From Sphingobacteriaceae bacterium (GTDB lineage: Bacteria; Bacteroidota; Bacteroidia; Sphingobacteriales; Sphingobacteriaceae), in contig JAHEGO010000070.1 of the NCBI GenBank assembly GCA_024645045.1, positions 64,735-128,734 on the forward strand: a stretch of DNA of 64,000 nt, written 5' to 3'. The notes under the pieces were generated by a model that was not told the DNA's origin, made no database searches, and saw only the letters and a program-made list of their open reading frames with translations. Below are positions 19,623-28,598 of the stretch, piece after piece; position 1 is the first letter of the stretch, and the number at the start of each line of letters is the position of its first letter. Both the position numbers and the translations under genes were made by a program.

Positions 19623-21848
19623 TTGGAACAGACACAATTAACCACCATCGAAACAGCTAAAGAACTTGGCTTACTTCCTGAGGAATATCAAAAAATTAAT
19701 GAAATTTTAGGTAGGGTTCCCAACTTTACAGAATTGAGTATTTTTTCTGTAATGTGGAGTGAACATTGTTCTTATAAAAATTCTATTGTTTGGTTGAAGA
19801 CATTACCTAAAGAAGGTCCAAGAATGCTTGCAAAAGCTGGCGAGGAAAACGCAGGTTTAGTCGATATTGGAGATGGATTGGCTTGTTGCTTTAAAATTGA
19901 ATCACATAATCACCCTTCTGCCTTAGAGCCATACCAAGGTGCTGCTACAGGTGTTGGTGGAATTAACAGAGATATTTTTACGATGGGTGCTAGACCTATT
20001 GCACAATTAAATTCACTTCGTTTCGGTGATTTATCTTTAGACAGAACTAAATGGTTAATTAAAGGAGTAGTGAAAGGTATTGGCGATTATGGAAATGCTT
20101 TTGGTATTCCAACAGTTGGAGGTGAAGTGTTTTTCGATGAATGCTACAATATTAATCCTTTGGTTAATGCTATGTCTGCAGGTATCGTAAATGTTGGAGA
20201 AACAGTATCAGCAACTTCTTATGGTGTTGGAAACCCTGTATATATAGTAGGTTCAGCAACAGGTAAAGATGGAATTCATGGTGCTGCGTTTGCATCAAAA
20301 GACATCACAGAAGATTCTGTAAATGATTTACCAGCTGTTCAAGTAGGAGATCCATTCCAAGAAAAATTATTATTAGAAGCAACACTAGAAGTGATCAAAA
20401 CAGGTGCTGTGGTTGGCATGCAAGACATGGGAGCTGCAGGTATTATTTGTTCAAATTCAGAGATGTCTGCGAAAGGTGAACATGGTATGGTTATTTATTT
20501 AGATAAAGTACCTACTCGTCAAAATAACATGAAGCCATACGAAATTCTTTTATCTGAATCACAAGAGCGAATGCTAATTGTGGTAACAAAAGGAAGAGAA
20601 AAAGAAGTGGAAGCAGTTTTCGAAAAATGGGATTTAAATTGTGCAATAATTGGGGAGGTAACTGATACGAAGCGCTTACATTATTATATGAATGGCGAAT
20701 TGGTTGCAGATGTTCCTGCAGAAGACTTAGTATTAGGTGGAGGTGCGCCAGTTTACCACAGAGAATATAAAGAGCCTGCTTATTTTCAAGAGAATAAAAA
20801 ATTCAATATCGATCAAATAGCTGAGCCTAAAAATTTAGTTGAGGTTGCAGAATTTTTAATTAAACATCCAAATATTGCCTCTAAAAGATGGGTTATTGGA
20901 CAATATGATTCAATGGTTGGTGGTGCAAATATGTCAACCAATAAACCAACAGATGCAGCAATTGTAAATATTAAAGGAACCGATAAGGCGATTGCTTTAA
21001 CAGTAGATTGTAACGCAAGATATGTTCATGCAGATCCAGAAACAGGATGTGCTATTGCAGTTGCTGAAGCGGCTAGAAACATTACTTGTGCTGGAGGAGA
21101 GCCTGTTGCAATTACCAATTGTTTGAACTTTGGAAATCCATATATACCGGAAGTTTATTGGCAGTTTGTTTCTGCAATTAAAGGAATGGGAACAGCATGT
21201 ACAAAATTTGAAACGCCAGTAACGGGTGGAAATGTAAGTTTTTATAATCAATCGTCAGACGAAGGTCCTGTATTTCCAACACCTACCATTGGTATGTTAG
21301 GTGTGCTTGATTCAAAGGCAACCATGATGACTTTAGATTTTAAAAATGCAGGTGATGCCATTTATTTAATTGGTGAATCTAAAAATGACATTGCTTGTTC
21401 AGAATATTTATATTCATACCATCAAGTAAAGTCTTCACCGGCACCTTACTTCGATTTAGAAAAGGAATACAATACGCATCAATTTATTAAACAATTAATT
21501 CAATCAAATACCATTGACTCAGCACATGATGTTGCAGATGGTGGTTTGTTTGTAACCTTAATGGAATCTGCAATGTCTCAAAATTTAGGTTTTGAAATTG
21601 AAACAGATGAATCAATTAGAAAAGATGCTTTCTTATTTGGTGAAGCGCAAGGTAGAATTGTTGTAAGTGTGCCAGCTGCTAAACAAGCTGAATTCATTGA
21701 GATTGCGGCAACATCTTCAGTTGAATATACCTTATTAGGTACCGTTACAAGCGGAGATATTTCAATCGATGAAGAGAATTTTGGTCATGTTTCGAAATAT
21801 AAATCAACATTTGAAACTTCTTTAGGAAATATCATTGAGTCGAACTAA
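19623..21848 (+). CDS. purL: Phosphoribosylformylglycinamidine synthase subunit PurL
   Basis: FSVMWSEHCSYKNS, ESHNHPSALEPYQGAATGVGGINRDIFTMGARP, GNVSFYNQS. ORF track starts at 19566, but the promoter element lies inside that extension, so TTG at 19623 is preferred. Confidence 0.93.
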   Translation: MEQTQLTTIETAKELGLLPEEYQKINEILGRVPNFTELSIFSVMWSEHCSYKNSIVWLKTLPKEGPRMLAKAGEENAGLVDIGDGLACCFKIESHNHPSALEPYQGAATGVGGINRDIFTMGARPIAQLNSLRFGDLSLDRTKWLIKGVVKGIGDYGNAFGIPTVGGEVFFDECYNINPLVNAMSAGIVNVGETVSATSYGVGNPVYIVGSATGKDGIHGAAFASKDITEDSVNDLPAVQVGDPFQEKLLLEATLEVIKTGAVVGMQDMGAAGIICSNSEMSAKGEHGMVIYLDKVPTRQNNMKPYEILLSESQERMLIVVTKGREKEVEAVFEKWDLNCAIIGEVTDTKRLHYYMNGELVADVPAEDLVLGGGAPVYHREYKEPAYFQENKKFNIDQIAEPKNLVEVAEFLIKHPNIASKRWVIGQYDSMVGGANMSTNKPTDAAIVNIKGTDKAIALTVDCNARYVHADPETGCAIAVAEAARNITCAGGEPVAITNCLNFGNPYIPEVYWQFVSAIKGMGTACTKFETPVTGGNVSFYNQSSDEGPVFPTPTIGMLGVLDSKATMMTLDFKNAGDAIYLIGESKNDIACSEYLYSYHQVKSSPAPYFDLEKEYNTHQFIKQLIQSNTIDSAHDVADGGLFVTLMESAMSQNLGFEIETDESIRKDAFLFGEAQGRIVVSVPAAKQAEFIEIAATSSVEYTLLGTVTSGDISIDEENFGHVSKYKSTFETSLGNIIESN

Positions 21849-22551
21849 ATCTAACCATTTATTTCAATTCAAATTATTTGCAATAGCTCAAGATCGCTGT
21901 GCCATGAAAGTAGGTACAGATGCGGTATTGTTAGCAACATTGCCGAAGTTTATTGCAGCTCATTCTATTTTAGATATTGGAACAGGTACAGGTGTATTGA
22001 GCTTGATGCTTGCACAACAATTTCCGACAGCACAAATTACGGCATTAGAAATTGAAGAATCTGCTGCAATGCAAGCCGCAGAAAATTTTGCAAATGCGAA
22101 ATGGTCTTCAAATATCAAATGCCAACAGGTAAATTTTGAAACTTTTGAAAGCAATCAAACCTTTGATTTAATCATCACAAATCCGCCTTATTTTATAGAT
22201 TCTTTAAAATCGACAGATCAAGCTAAAAATACGGCTAGACATGCGACAATCGACATGCTAAACAGATGGTTGGCTAAGTCATATGATTTATTAAACAATA
22301 ACGGCAAATTTGCTATTATACTGCCCGCAGCATCACAGGAATTTACAGAAATTGCTATGAAAAACCAGCTTTTTATAGCAGAGGTTATTGATATTCATTC
22401 TTTTGAGGATTCACCAGTTATTCGACAAATTTTCATTTTAACTAAAGTCAAACAAGAATTGAAAAGAAACCGTTTTTGGATATATAAAGCCCAAAACGAA
22501 TATTCAGACGCATATATTGAGCATTTGAAACCATACTTAACTATCTTTTAA
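21835..22551 (+). CDS. tRNA1(Val) (adenine37-N6)-methyltransferase family (TrmN6/YfiC-like)
   Basis: LDIGTGTGVLSLMLAQQ SAM motif; DLIITNPPYF N6-adenine MTase motif; FKLFAIAQDRCAMKVGTDAVLL N-terminus. Confidence 0.88.
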   Translation: MSRTKSNHLFQFKLFAIAQDRCAMKVGTDAVLLATLPKFIAAHSILDIGTGTGVLSLMLAQQFPTAQITALEIEESAAMQAAENFANAKWSSNIKCQQVNFETFESNQTFDLIITNPPYFIDSLKSTDQAKNTARHATIDMLNRWLAKSYDLLNNNGKFAIILPAASQEFTEIAMKNQLFIAEVIDIHSFEDSPVIRQIFILTKVKQELKRNRFWIYKAQNEYSDAYIEHLKPYLTIF

Positions 22552-22629
22552 TGAGGGATTAAATAAAAAAAATTTCGTTTTTTAGTTTTTTTTTTAATTA
22601 TCTTAGAATAATCAATTAATTATTTTTTT

Positions 22630-22821
22630 ATGAGTTTAGGTACAGTTAAATTCTTTAATGAGTCCAAAGGTTATGGATTTATTAAAGACAATGAAACAGG
22701 AAAAGAAATTTTTGTTCATGTTTCAGGTCTCATCGACAAAATCGACAAAGAAGATCAAGTTGAGTATGAAGAAGAGAATGGTAAAAAAGGATTAAACGCT
22801 ATCAATGTAAAAAAGGTATAG
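22630..22821 (+). CDS. Cold-shock domain protein
   Basis: MSLGTVKFFNESKGYGFIKDNETGKEIFVHVSGL; RNP1/RNP2 motifs. Confidence 0.95.
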   Translation: MSLGTVKFFNESKGYGFIKDNETGKEIFVHVSGLIDKIDKEDQVEYEEENGKKGLNAINVKKV

Positions 22822-22833
22822 TTTATTATTACC

Positions 22834-22873
22834 AAAAAAGAAGTCTTCTCTTGAAAAAGAGGAGACTTTTTTG
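22834..22873 (+). terminator. Intrinsic terminator downstream of the cold-shock gene
   Basis: AAAAAAGAAGTCTTCTCttgaaaaaGAGGAGACTTTTTTG. Confidence 0.8.
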
Positions 22874-22887
22874 TTTATTTTTATAGC

Positions 22888-23391
22888 TTGAAAAGGATCG
22901 GACTATTATCGGATACACACAGTTATTTTCCGGAAGAAGTATATCAATATTTCAAAGACTGTGATGAAATATGGCACGCTGGAGATTTTGGCGATGTGCA
23001 CGTGTCCGATAAACTCAGTGAGTTTAAGCCTTTAAGAGGTGTATACGGAAATATAGACGGTCAAAATATTAAAATCATTCATCCATATGTTCAATTGTTC
23101 GATTGTGAAGGTGTAAAAGTAATGATGACACATATTGGCGGATATCCAGGCAAATATGCACCAAATGTCAAAGCGTTTTTACTAAAAGAAAATGTCAAAT
23201 TATTTATTTCTGGACATTCACATATTTTAAAAGTAATTCAAGATAAAAATTTAAATTTGTTACATATGAATCCGGGTGCTGCTGGTAAACAAGGCTTACA
23301 CATCATGCGGACTTTCATCAGATTTGCTATTCATGAAGGGAAAATATCAGAAGTGGAAGTAATAGAAATCGGTAAAAAAACGAACCTATAA
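22888..23391 (+). CDS. Metallophosphoesterase, YfcE/MJ0936 family
   Basis: IGLLSDTHSYFP, EIWHAGDFGD, GNID, FISGHSHI; TTG start. Confidence 0.88.
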   Translation: MKRIGLLSDTHSYFPEEVYQYFKDCDEIWHAGDFGDVHVSDKLSEFKPLRGVYGNIDGQNIKIIHPYVQLFDCEGVKVMMTHIGGYPGKYAPNVKAFLLKENVKLFISGHSHILKVIQDKNLNLLHMNPGAAGKQGLHIMRTFIRFAIHEGKISEVEVIEIGKKTNL

Positions 23392-23406
23392 AAACAAAAT
23401 ATACCT

Positions 23407-24432
23407 ATGTCACAAATGATCACACTTGGTCAATTCATCATCGAAAAGCAATCGGATTTTCCTTTTGCTAAAGGTGGATTTTCCAGATTAATTAGAGATT
23501 TGGCCATTGCCGCCAAAATTGTTAACCGAGAAGTAAATAAAGCAGGATTGGTTAATATTTTAGGCGAAACAGGCGATACAAACATTCAAGGAGAGCAAGT
23601 AAAAAAGTTAGATGTATTTGCTAACGAACAATTTATTGCAGCTTTAAAAGCAGGGGGAGAGTGTTGTTTAATTGTTTCTGAAGAAAATGACCATGTAATT
23701 CCAATCAACGATTCAGAAATTTCTAAAGATGCAAAATATGTAGTTTGTATTGATCCATTAGATGGCTCATCTAATATTGATGTCAACGTTTCAGTAGGAA
23801 CAATTTTTGCCATTTATAGAAGAATTCATGAAAGTGGCGTATCTACTGAGGATGAAGCATTACAAAGTGGTAGAGAGATGGTTGCAGCAGGTTATATAAT
23901 TTACGGTTCTTCAACCATGTTTGTATATTCTACAGGAAAAGGTGTAAATGGTTTTACCCTTGATCCAAGTATTGGAGAATTCTGTTTGTCACATCCGCAA
24001 ATGAAAATTCCAGAAACTGGAAAATTATATTCTATCAATGAAGGAAATTACATTCATTTTCCAGATGGCGTAAAAAAGTATTTAAAATATTGTCAAGAAA
24101 TTGATGAACCAAGTAATAGACCATACTCTTCGAGGTATATTGGATCTATGGTTGCCGATTTTCATCGTAACTTATTGAAAGGTGGAATATTTATTTATCC
24201 TTCTTCTTATGGTGCAGAAAGTGGTAAATTAAGGTTGATTTATGAATGTAATCCGATGGCTTATTTAATAGAACAAGCAGGAGGTAAGGCAACAGATGGT
24301 TTGAACAGAATATTAGATTTGCCTGTTAAATCTTTACATCAGAGATCACCTATTTTTATTGGTTCGAAAGTAATGGTTGAAAAAGCGGAAGCTTTTATGG
24401 CAGAATTTTCACCAGTAACTCCAATTGAATAA
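23407..24432 (+). CDS. fbp: Fructose-1,6-bisphosphatase class I
   Basis: [74 protein letters not shown]. Confidence 0.96.
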   Translation: MSQMITLGQFIIEKQSDFPFAKGGFSRLIRDLAIAAKIVNREVNKAGLVNILGETGDTNIQGEQVKKLDVFANEQFIAALKAGGECCLIVSEENDHVIPINDSEISKDAKYVVCIDPLDGSSNIDVNVSVGTIFAIYRRIHESGVSTEDEALQSGREMVAAGYIIYGSSTMFVYSTGKGVNGFTLDPSIGEFCLSHPQMKIPETGKLYSINEGNYIHFPDGVKKYLKYCQEIDEPSNRPYSSRYIGSMVADFHRNLLKGGIFIYPSSYGAESGKLRLIYECNPMAYLIEQAGGKATDGLNRILDLPVKSLHQRSPIFIGSKVMVEKAEAFMAEFSPVTPIE

Positions 24433-24433
24433 T

Positions 24434-24892
24434 TTAGGCTAAAGTGGCTTCATAGCCGCTGTCTGCTGGTAAATCTTTTTGTTCGGCTGCTGCGACCGCT
24501 AACTGGTCGCAGCGTTCGTTTTCGGGGTGTCCAGCGTGTCCTTTTATCCAGTGAAATTTAACTTGATGCTTTGCGTAAATTTTCAGAAATCGCAACCATA
24601 AGTCTTTGTTTTTTTTGTCTTTAAATTCTTTTTTTACCCAATTAAATACCCAACCTTTTTCAACTGCTTCTACTACATATTTTGAATCAGAATAAACATG
24701 AATGATTGCTTGCTCTTTTTTTATTTCTTCTAATCCAATAATAACAGCAAGTAATTCCATGCGGTTATTTGTTGTAAGTCTGAAGCCTGCGGCTAATTCT
24801 TTGTAATGTTGACCAGATTTTAAAACAACTCCGTATCCACCATTTCCCGGGTTTCCTTTTGCGGCACCATCTGTATATAAATAAATACTCAT
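24434..24892 (-). CDS. rnhA: Ribonuclease HI
   Basis: YTDGAAKGNPGNGGYG, TTNNRMELLAVIIGLE, YSDSKYVVEAV, WIKGHAGHPENERCDQLA. Confidence 0.96.
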   Translation of the reverse strand: MSIYLYTDGAAKGNPGNGGYGVVLKSGQHYKELAAGFRLTTNNRMELLAVIIGLEEIKKEQAIIHVYSDSKYVVEAVEKGWVFNWVKKEFKDKKNKDLWLRFLKIYAKHQVKFHWIKGHAGHPENERCDQLAVAAAEQKDLPADSGYEATLA

Positions 24893-24893
24893 T

Positions 24894-26168
24894 TTACTTT
24901 TGTGCTTTGGAAGGGTAAAAAAAACGATAAAAGTCTATTGCATATGCACACCATACGGTAAAGGTAATGAATGCAACTACTCTGCTTAATTCAAATGGTA
25001 TAGGGGTTTTGATGTATTTTTGTTCTCCCCATCCCCATAGTAAATTAATGCTGTGCAAAATAGATATAATCAATAGGAATTTAAATTCTTTTAGATTAAA
25101 ACTGCATAAATAAGCACTGAAAATGAAGAATGGAAATAAATACCTTTCATGCATTTCAGGCAGAAACATAAAGTAAGAAAAGCAAAAGAATGCAAATATT
25201 CTAATGATATCTGCGGGCTTTTGGTGTTTGCTAATAAGCCATAATAGCCAAGTATATATCATTGAAAACAGACCATATGCTAATAGCTTTCTGCTGATGA
25301 TTCCAAAAATTAAAGTTTGGTTTGCAGGGAATAATAATTTTATTTTCAATTGAAAATCTGCCCACAAAGCCCAATATAAATTAAACGCATTGACCGAAAT
25401 GAAATTATATCTGCCTGCAGCAGTAAGGTGCGGATTGATTGAATCCATTGGGTTTGGTGCCCATAAAATAAATGGAATATTGGGAATTAAAAAGATGAAT
25501 GCAAACCATAAAAATGATTTTACTTTTACTTTCCAATTTACTTCAGCTATGATTAATAGTAATCCAAATAAGGGTAAAAATAAAAGTGTTTGTGATTTTA
25601 AACTCAAAGCTAAACCTAAAAAGAATGCAGATCTAACTGTTTTTTTAGCAATTAAATAATATAAACTGCTAAAAATAAGTATTGAATAGATGATGTCTAT
25701 TTGCCCCCAACCATAAGCATTTAATAGGGTTACAGGTGACATTAGCATTAAAATTAAAAATACTTTTTGTTTAGAAATTTGATAAAATTTATTCAGAAAA
25801 AATAGTTCTACAAAAAGATTAAAACATTTTAAAAATGTATCGAACAAATGTGTGTGCATGTCCCATTGTAAAAAATGGAATAAATGTCCTAGTACAGCAA
25901 CAACATATAAATAGAGTGGCGGATAATCGCATTCAAAACGATCTACTTGAATGGAATAAATATGTGTAAAACCAAAATTGACGATCCGATCAGCCCAATT
26001 TTCAAAAAAATCAAAGTCGCTGTTATGGCCGTCTGTAAAGAAAAGTACAATTCTGGCAATAATTGAAAGTATGATAATTGTTTTCCAGCGCTTTTGGTCT
26101 TCAAAAACGAAGTCTGTGTAGGCTTTAAATTTGGTATTTAAAATTTCAAACATCCTCAAAATTATCAA
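24894..26168 (-). CDS. GT-C-type integral membrane mannosyl/glycosyltransferase-like protein
   Basis: Multi-TM; HNSDFDFFENWADRI...FECDYPPLYLYVVAVLGHL, GWGQIDIIYSILIFSSLY, FLPEMHERYLFPFFIFSAYL typical of GT-C families. Confidence 0.75.
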   Translation of the reverse strand: MIILRMFEILNTKFKAYTDFVFEDQKRWKTIIILSIIARIVLFFTDGHNSDFDFFENWADRIVNFGFTHIYSIQVDRFECDYPPLYLYVVAVLGHLFHFLQWDMHTHLFDTFLKCFNLFVELFFLNKFYQISKQKVFLILMLMSPVTLLNAYGWGQIDIIYSILIFSSLYYLIAKKTVRSAFFLGLALSLKSQTLLFLPLFGLLLIIAEVNWKVKVKSFLWFAFIFLIPNIPFILWAPNPMDSINPHLTAAGRYNFISVNAFNLYWALWADFQLKIKLLFPANQTLIFGIISRKLLAYGLFSMIYTWLLWLISKHQKPADIIRIFAFFCFSYFMFLPEMHERYLFPFFIFSAYLCSFNLKEFKFLLIISILHSINLLWGWGEQKYIKTPIPFELSRVVAFITFTVWCAYAIDFYRFFYPSKAQK

Positions 26169-26226
26169 TTCATTTCAAAGCCTATAGTTTTTTTCATTAA
26201 TTATTGCGAAAATAGGGATAGAATGC

Positions 26227-26234
26227 TACATTTG
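26227..26234 (+). promoter_or_regulatory. Putative -7 element TACATTTG for tRNA-His
   Basis: TAnnTTTG match 27 nt before the tRNA 5' end, with TTG at 26204-26206 (20-nt spacing) as -33. Confidence 0.6.
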
Positions 26235-26261
26235 TGCTCCAATTAGCAATAATTAGAAATG

Positions 26262-26335
26262 GTGGTTGTAGCTCAGTTGGTTAGAGCATCGGTTTGTGGT
26301 ACCGAGGGTCGTGGGTTCGAGCCCCATCATCCACC
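26262..26335 (+). tRNA. tRNA-His (GTG anticodon)
   Basis: Cloverleaf: GTGGTTG T A GCTC AGTTGGTTA GAGC A TCGGT TTGTGGT ACCGA GGGTC GTGGG TTCGAGC CCCAT CATCCAC C; encoded G-1 at 26261 opposite C73. Confidence 0.95.
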
Positions 26336-26336
26336 C

Positions 26337-26371
26337 AAAAAAGCTTTCTGAATATTCAGGAAGCTTTTTTT
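26337..26371 (+). terminator. Intrinsic terminator after tRNA-His
   Basis: AAGCTTTCTGAATATTCAGGAAGCTTTTTTT hairpin plus T tract. Confidence 0.85.
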
Positions 26372-26431
26372 ATTTTAACACATTTAGCATAATAAATTAT
26401 GAAATTGAGAGTTAAGCTAATTAAATCCGAA

Positions 26432-27227
26432 ATGAAAAAATTAATTATTGCACTATTATTTTCAGGAGTATTTTTAACAGCTTGTAAAAAAGAGGATTCT
26501 ACACCAATGCCAACTGGTAAAGGTCCTTTAAGAGTTTATTTTGAACACATATTTGGTGCTTCCACTTTTAATCTTGGTCAAAATTATATAACTGCGAATA
26601 ACGATACAATGAATTTTTCTTTGTTTAATTATTATGTAAGCAATTTTGAATTAGTTAAATCAGATGGTAGCGTGTATACTTATCCTGTAGATAGTAGTTA
26701 TTTTTTTGGTCAAAGAATCAATAGATTCTAGCAGAACCATCACCTTAAAGAATATTCCTGCAGGCGAATATGTTAGTGTTCGTTTCATTATTGGTGTAGA
26801 CAGTTTAAGAAATACAATGCCATTAACAAGCAGAACTGGTATTCTAGATCCTTCAACAGGAGCGGCAGGAATGTATTGGGCTTGGAACACAGGCTACATT
26901 TTCTTAAAATCGGAGGGTACTTGTTCTGCTGCACCAACTGCAATGGGTATGAATCATATATTTCAACATCATATTGGTTTATATGGAGGATTGAATTCAC
27001 CAACAATTAATAACGTAAAAAAGTTAAACTTTACATTTCCTGGAACTTATAAAGCTATTGTTGGGCAAGGCTTAGCACCATGGGTTCATTTTAAAGTAGA
27101 TATTTCAAAAATGTATACTGATTTTGATTTTGAAAAGTATGCAGTAGTTATGGCGAATCCATATTCTGCAACCATTGCTAATATTTATGCAACAATATTT
27201 GCCATAGCACACGTTCACAACGATTAA
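26432..27227 (+). pseudogene. MbnP-like (copper-binding protein MbnP family) lipoprotein gene split by a frameshift at T7 (26701-26707)
   Basis: Frame 1: MKKLIIALLFSGVFLTACKKEDS...FNYYVSNFELVKSDGSVYTYPVDSSYFFGQ*; frame 2 resumes LVKESIDSSRTITLKNIPAGEYVSVRFIIGVDSLRN...AHVHND. Removing one T gives continuous ...SSYFLVKESIDSSRT.... Confidence 0.75.
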
Positions 27228-27263
27228 TTCTATTTAATAAATATTTTTAAACCAATTCCGAAA

Positions 27264-27830
27264 TTATTTCTCTGAATTGGTTTTTATAAATTCATCCCAT
27301 TTCATTTTCAAATGAAAATCTTTTCCAAAATATTTTAAAATAGGGCTGAGGTCTTTTGGTGTGAGGTAACCAGGGACAACTGTTAACAAGCCTAATTTTT
27401 CATCTAGGAATACTGTTGAGGGGTAAGACATTTGACCATTTAATAATGCAACAGCAAATTCGTTTGCTTTGTATTTATTTTGAAAAGTAAAAATTTTATT
27501 ATCAAAAAAAATACTGTCTCTTGTTTCCGCATTCAATTTAACAAAGTAAAAATCTTCATTTATTTGCTGAATTATCCCTTCATTTTGATAGGTTGTTTTA
27601 TCCATTTTTTTACACCAAGTACACCAATCGGTATAAACATCTATGACTAACTTTTTAGGCTTTTGCGCAGAAAGTTGACGAATTTCGTTGATTGAATATT
27701 GTTTTAAGGGGGCAATTTCACCTTGCGCATATGCCATACTTAGTGTAGAAAGTACAATTATGATAGCAAGAAGGCCGTTTTTGGCTTTAAAGGGCATAAA
27801 ATTCATTTTTTTTAGAAAAAGTTCATACAA
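27264..27830 (-). CDS. Thioredoxin-fold (DUF255/thioredoxin_7-like) exported protein
   Basis: Signal peptide; VIDVYTDWCTWCKKMDKTTYQN with CTWC active site. Confidence 0.85.
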   Translation of the reverse strand: MYELFLKKMNFMPFKAKNGLLAIIIVLSTLSMAYAQGEIAPLKQYSINEIRQLSAQKPKKLVIDVYTDWCTWCKKMDKTTYQNEGIIQQINEDFYFVKLNAETRDSIFFDNKIFTFQNKYKANEFAVALLNGQMSYPSTVFLDEKLGLLTVVPGYLTPKDLSPILKYFGKDFHLKMKWDEFIKTNSEK

Positions 27831-27834
27831 TTAC

Positions 27835-27842
27835 TATATTTG
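27835..27842 (+). promoter_or_regulatory. Putative -7 element TATATTTG for a small RNA
   Basis: Exact TAnnTTTG immediately before the hairpin at 27845. Confidence 0.45.
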
Positions 27843-27844
27843 AA

Positions 27845-27914
27845 ATGCACGAAAGTGCATGTTTTTCATAGGTAGATGTAGGGTCGAATAGAGTAATCTT
27901 TCGGCCCTTTTTTT
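27845..27914 (+). ncRNA. Candidate small structured RNA (about 70 nt) ending in an intrinsic terminator
   Basis: 5' hairpin ATGCAC-GAAA-GTGCAT (27845-27860), then GGGTCGAA...TTCGGCCC (8-bp stem, 27881-27907) followed by T7. Confidence 0.4.
27881..27914 (+). terminator. Intrinsic terminator (end of candidate small RNA)
   Basis: GGGTCGAAtagagtaatctTTCGGCCCTTTTTTT. Confidence 0.7.
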
Positions 27915-27986
27915 ATTCAAACCTTTGATTTCAAATATATTTTTAAATTTAAATCAATTCGGTGAGAATTTTGTTAGTTTGTAAAG

Positions 27987-28547
27987 ATGAAAAGAAAAAT
28001 AATTATTGGAGTTACTGGTGCCAGCGGAGCTATATATGCAAAAGTGTTAATGGATAAATTAACAGCATTAAGTGACCAATTTGAAAAAATTGCAATTGTA
28101 ATGTCTGATAATGCAAAAGATGTCTGGAAGGTAGAACTTGGTTCTGCTTTTAAAGTTAATGATCATTTTGATTATTACGATAAACAAAACTTCTTTGCAC
28201 CATTTGCTTCTGGTTCCGCTCAATACGACACCATGATTATAATCCCTTGTAGTATGGGTACAATGGCGCGTATTGCAACTGGAGTTTCAAACGACCTAAT
28301 GACACGTGCGGCAGATGTGATTCTTAAGGAGCGCCGTAAATTGATTTTAGTAGCAAGAGATACTCCATTGAGTTTAATTCATATTAACAATATGAAAACC
28401 ATAACAGAGGCAGGTGGTATTATATGCCCAGCAAATCCTTCTTTTTATGCCAATCCTAAAACGTTTGAAGAACTTGCTGCTACAGTAGTAGATAGGGTAC
28501 TAGACTTAGCCAATATTGACCACAAAGCATATCGATGGGGAGAATAA
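27987..28547 (+). CDS. ubiX: UbiX-family flavin prenyltransferase
   Basis: IIIGVTGASGAIYAKVLMDKL; IPCSMGTMARIATGVSNDLMTRAADVILKERRKLILVARDTPLSLIHINNM. Confidence 0.94.
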   Translation: MKRKIIIGVTGASGAIYAKVLMDKLTALSDQFEKIAIVMSDNAKDVWKVELGSAFKVNDHFDYYDKQNFFAPFASGSAQYDTMIIIPCSMGTMARIATGVSNDLMTRAADVILKERRKLILVARDTPLSLIHINNMKTITEAGGIICPANPSFYANPKTFEELAATVVDRVLDLANIDHKAYRWGE

Positions 28548-28566
28548 TTTCGATTTATATGAAATG

Positions 28567-28598
28567 AAAAAGGGGAATCAATCGATTCCCCTTTTTTT
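28567..28598. terminator. Bidirectional terminator between convergent ubiX and yidC
   Basis: AAAAAGGGGAATCaatcGATTCCCCTTTTTTT. Confidence 0.85.

Noticed and set aside
26660-27006. Two minus-strand ORFs (76 and 72 aa) opposite the MbnP-like region
   Set aside because: Overlap a better-supported, frameshifted gene on the + strand; no recognisable protein features.
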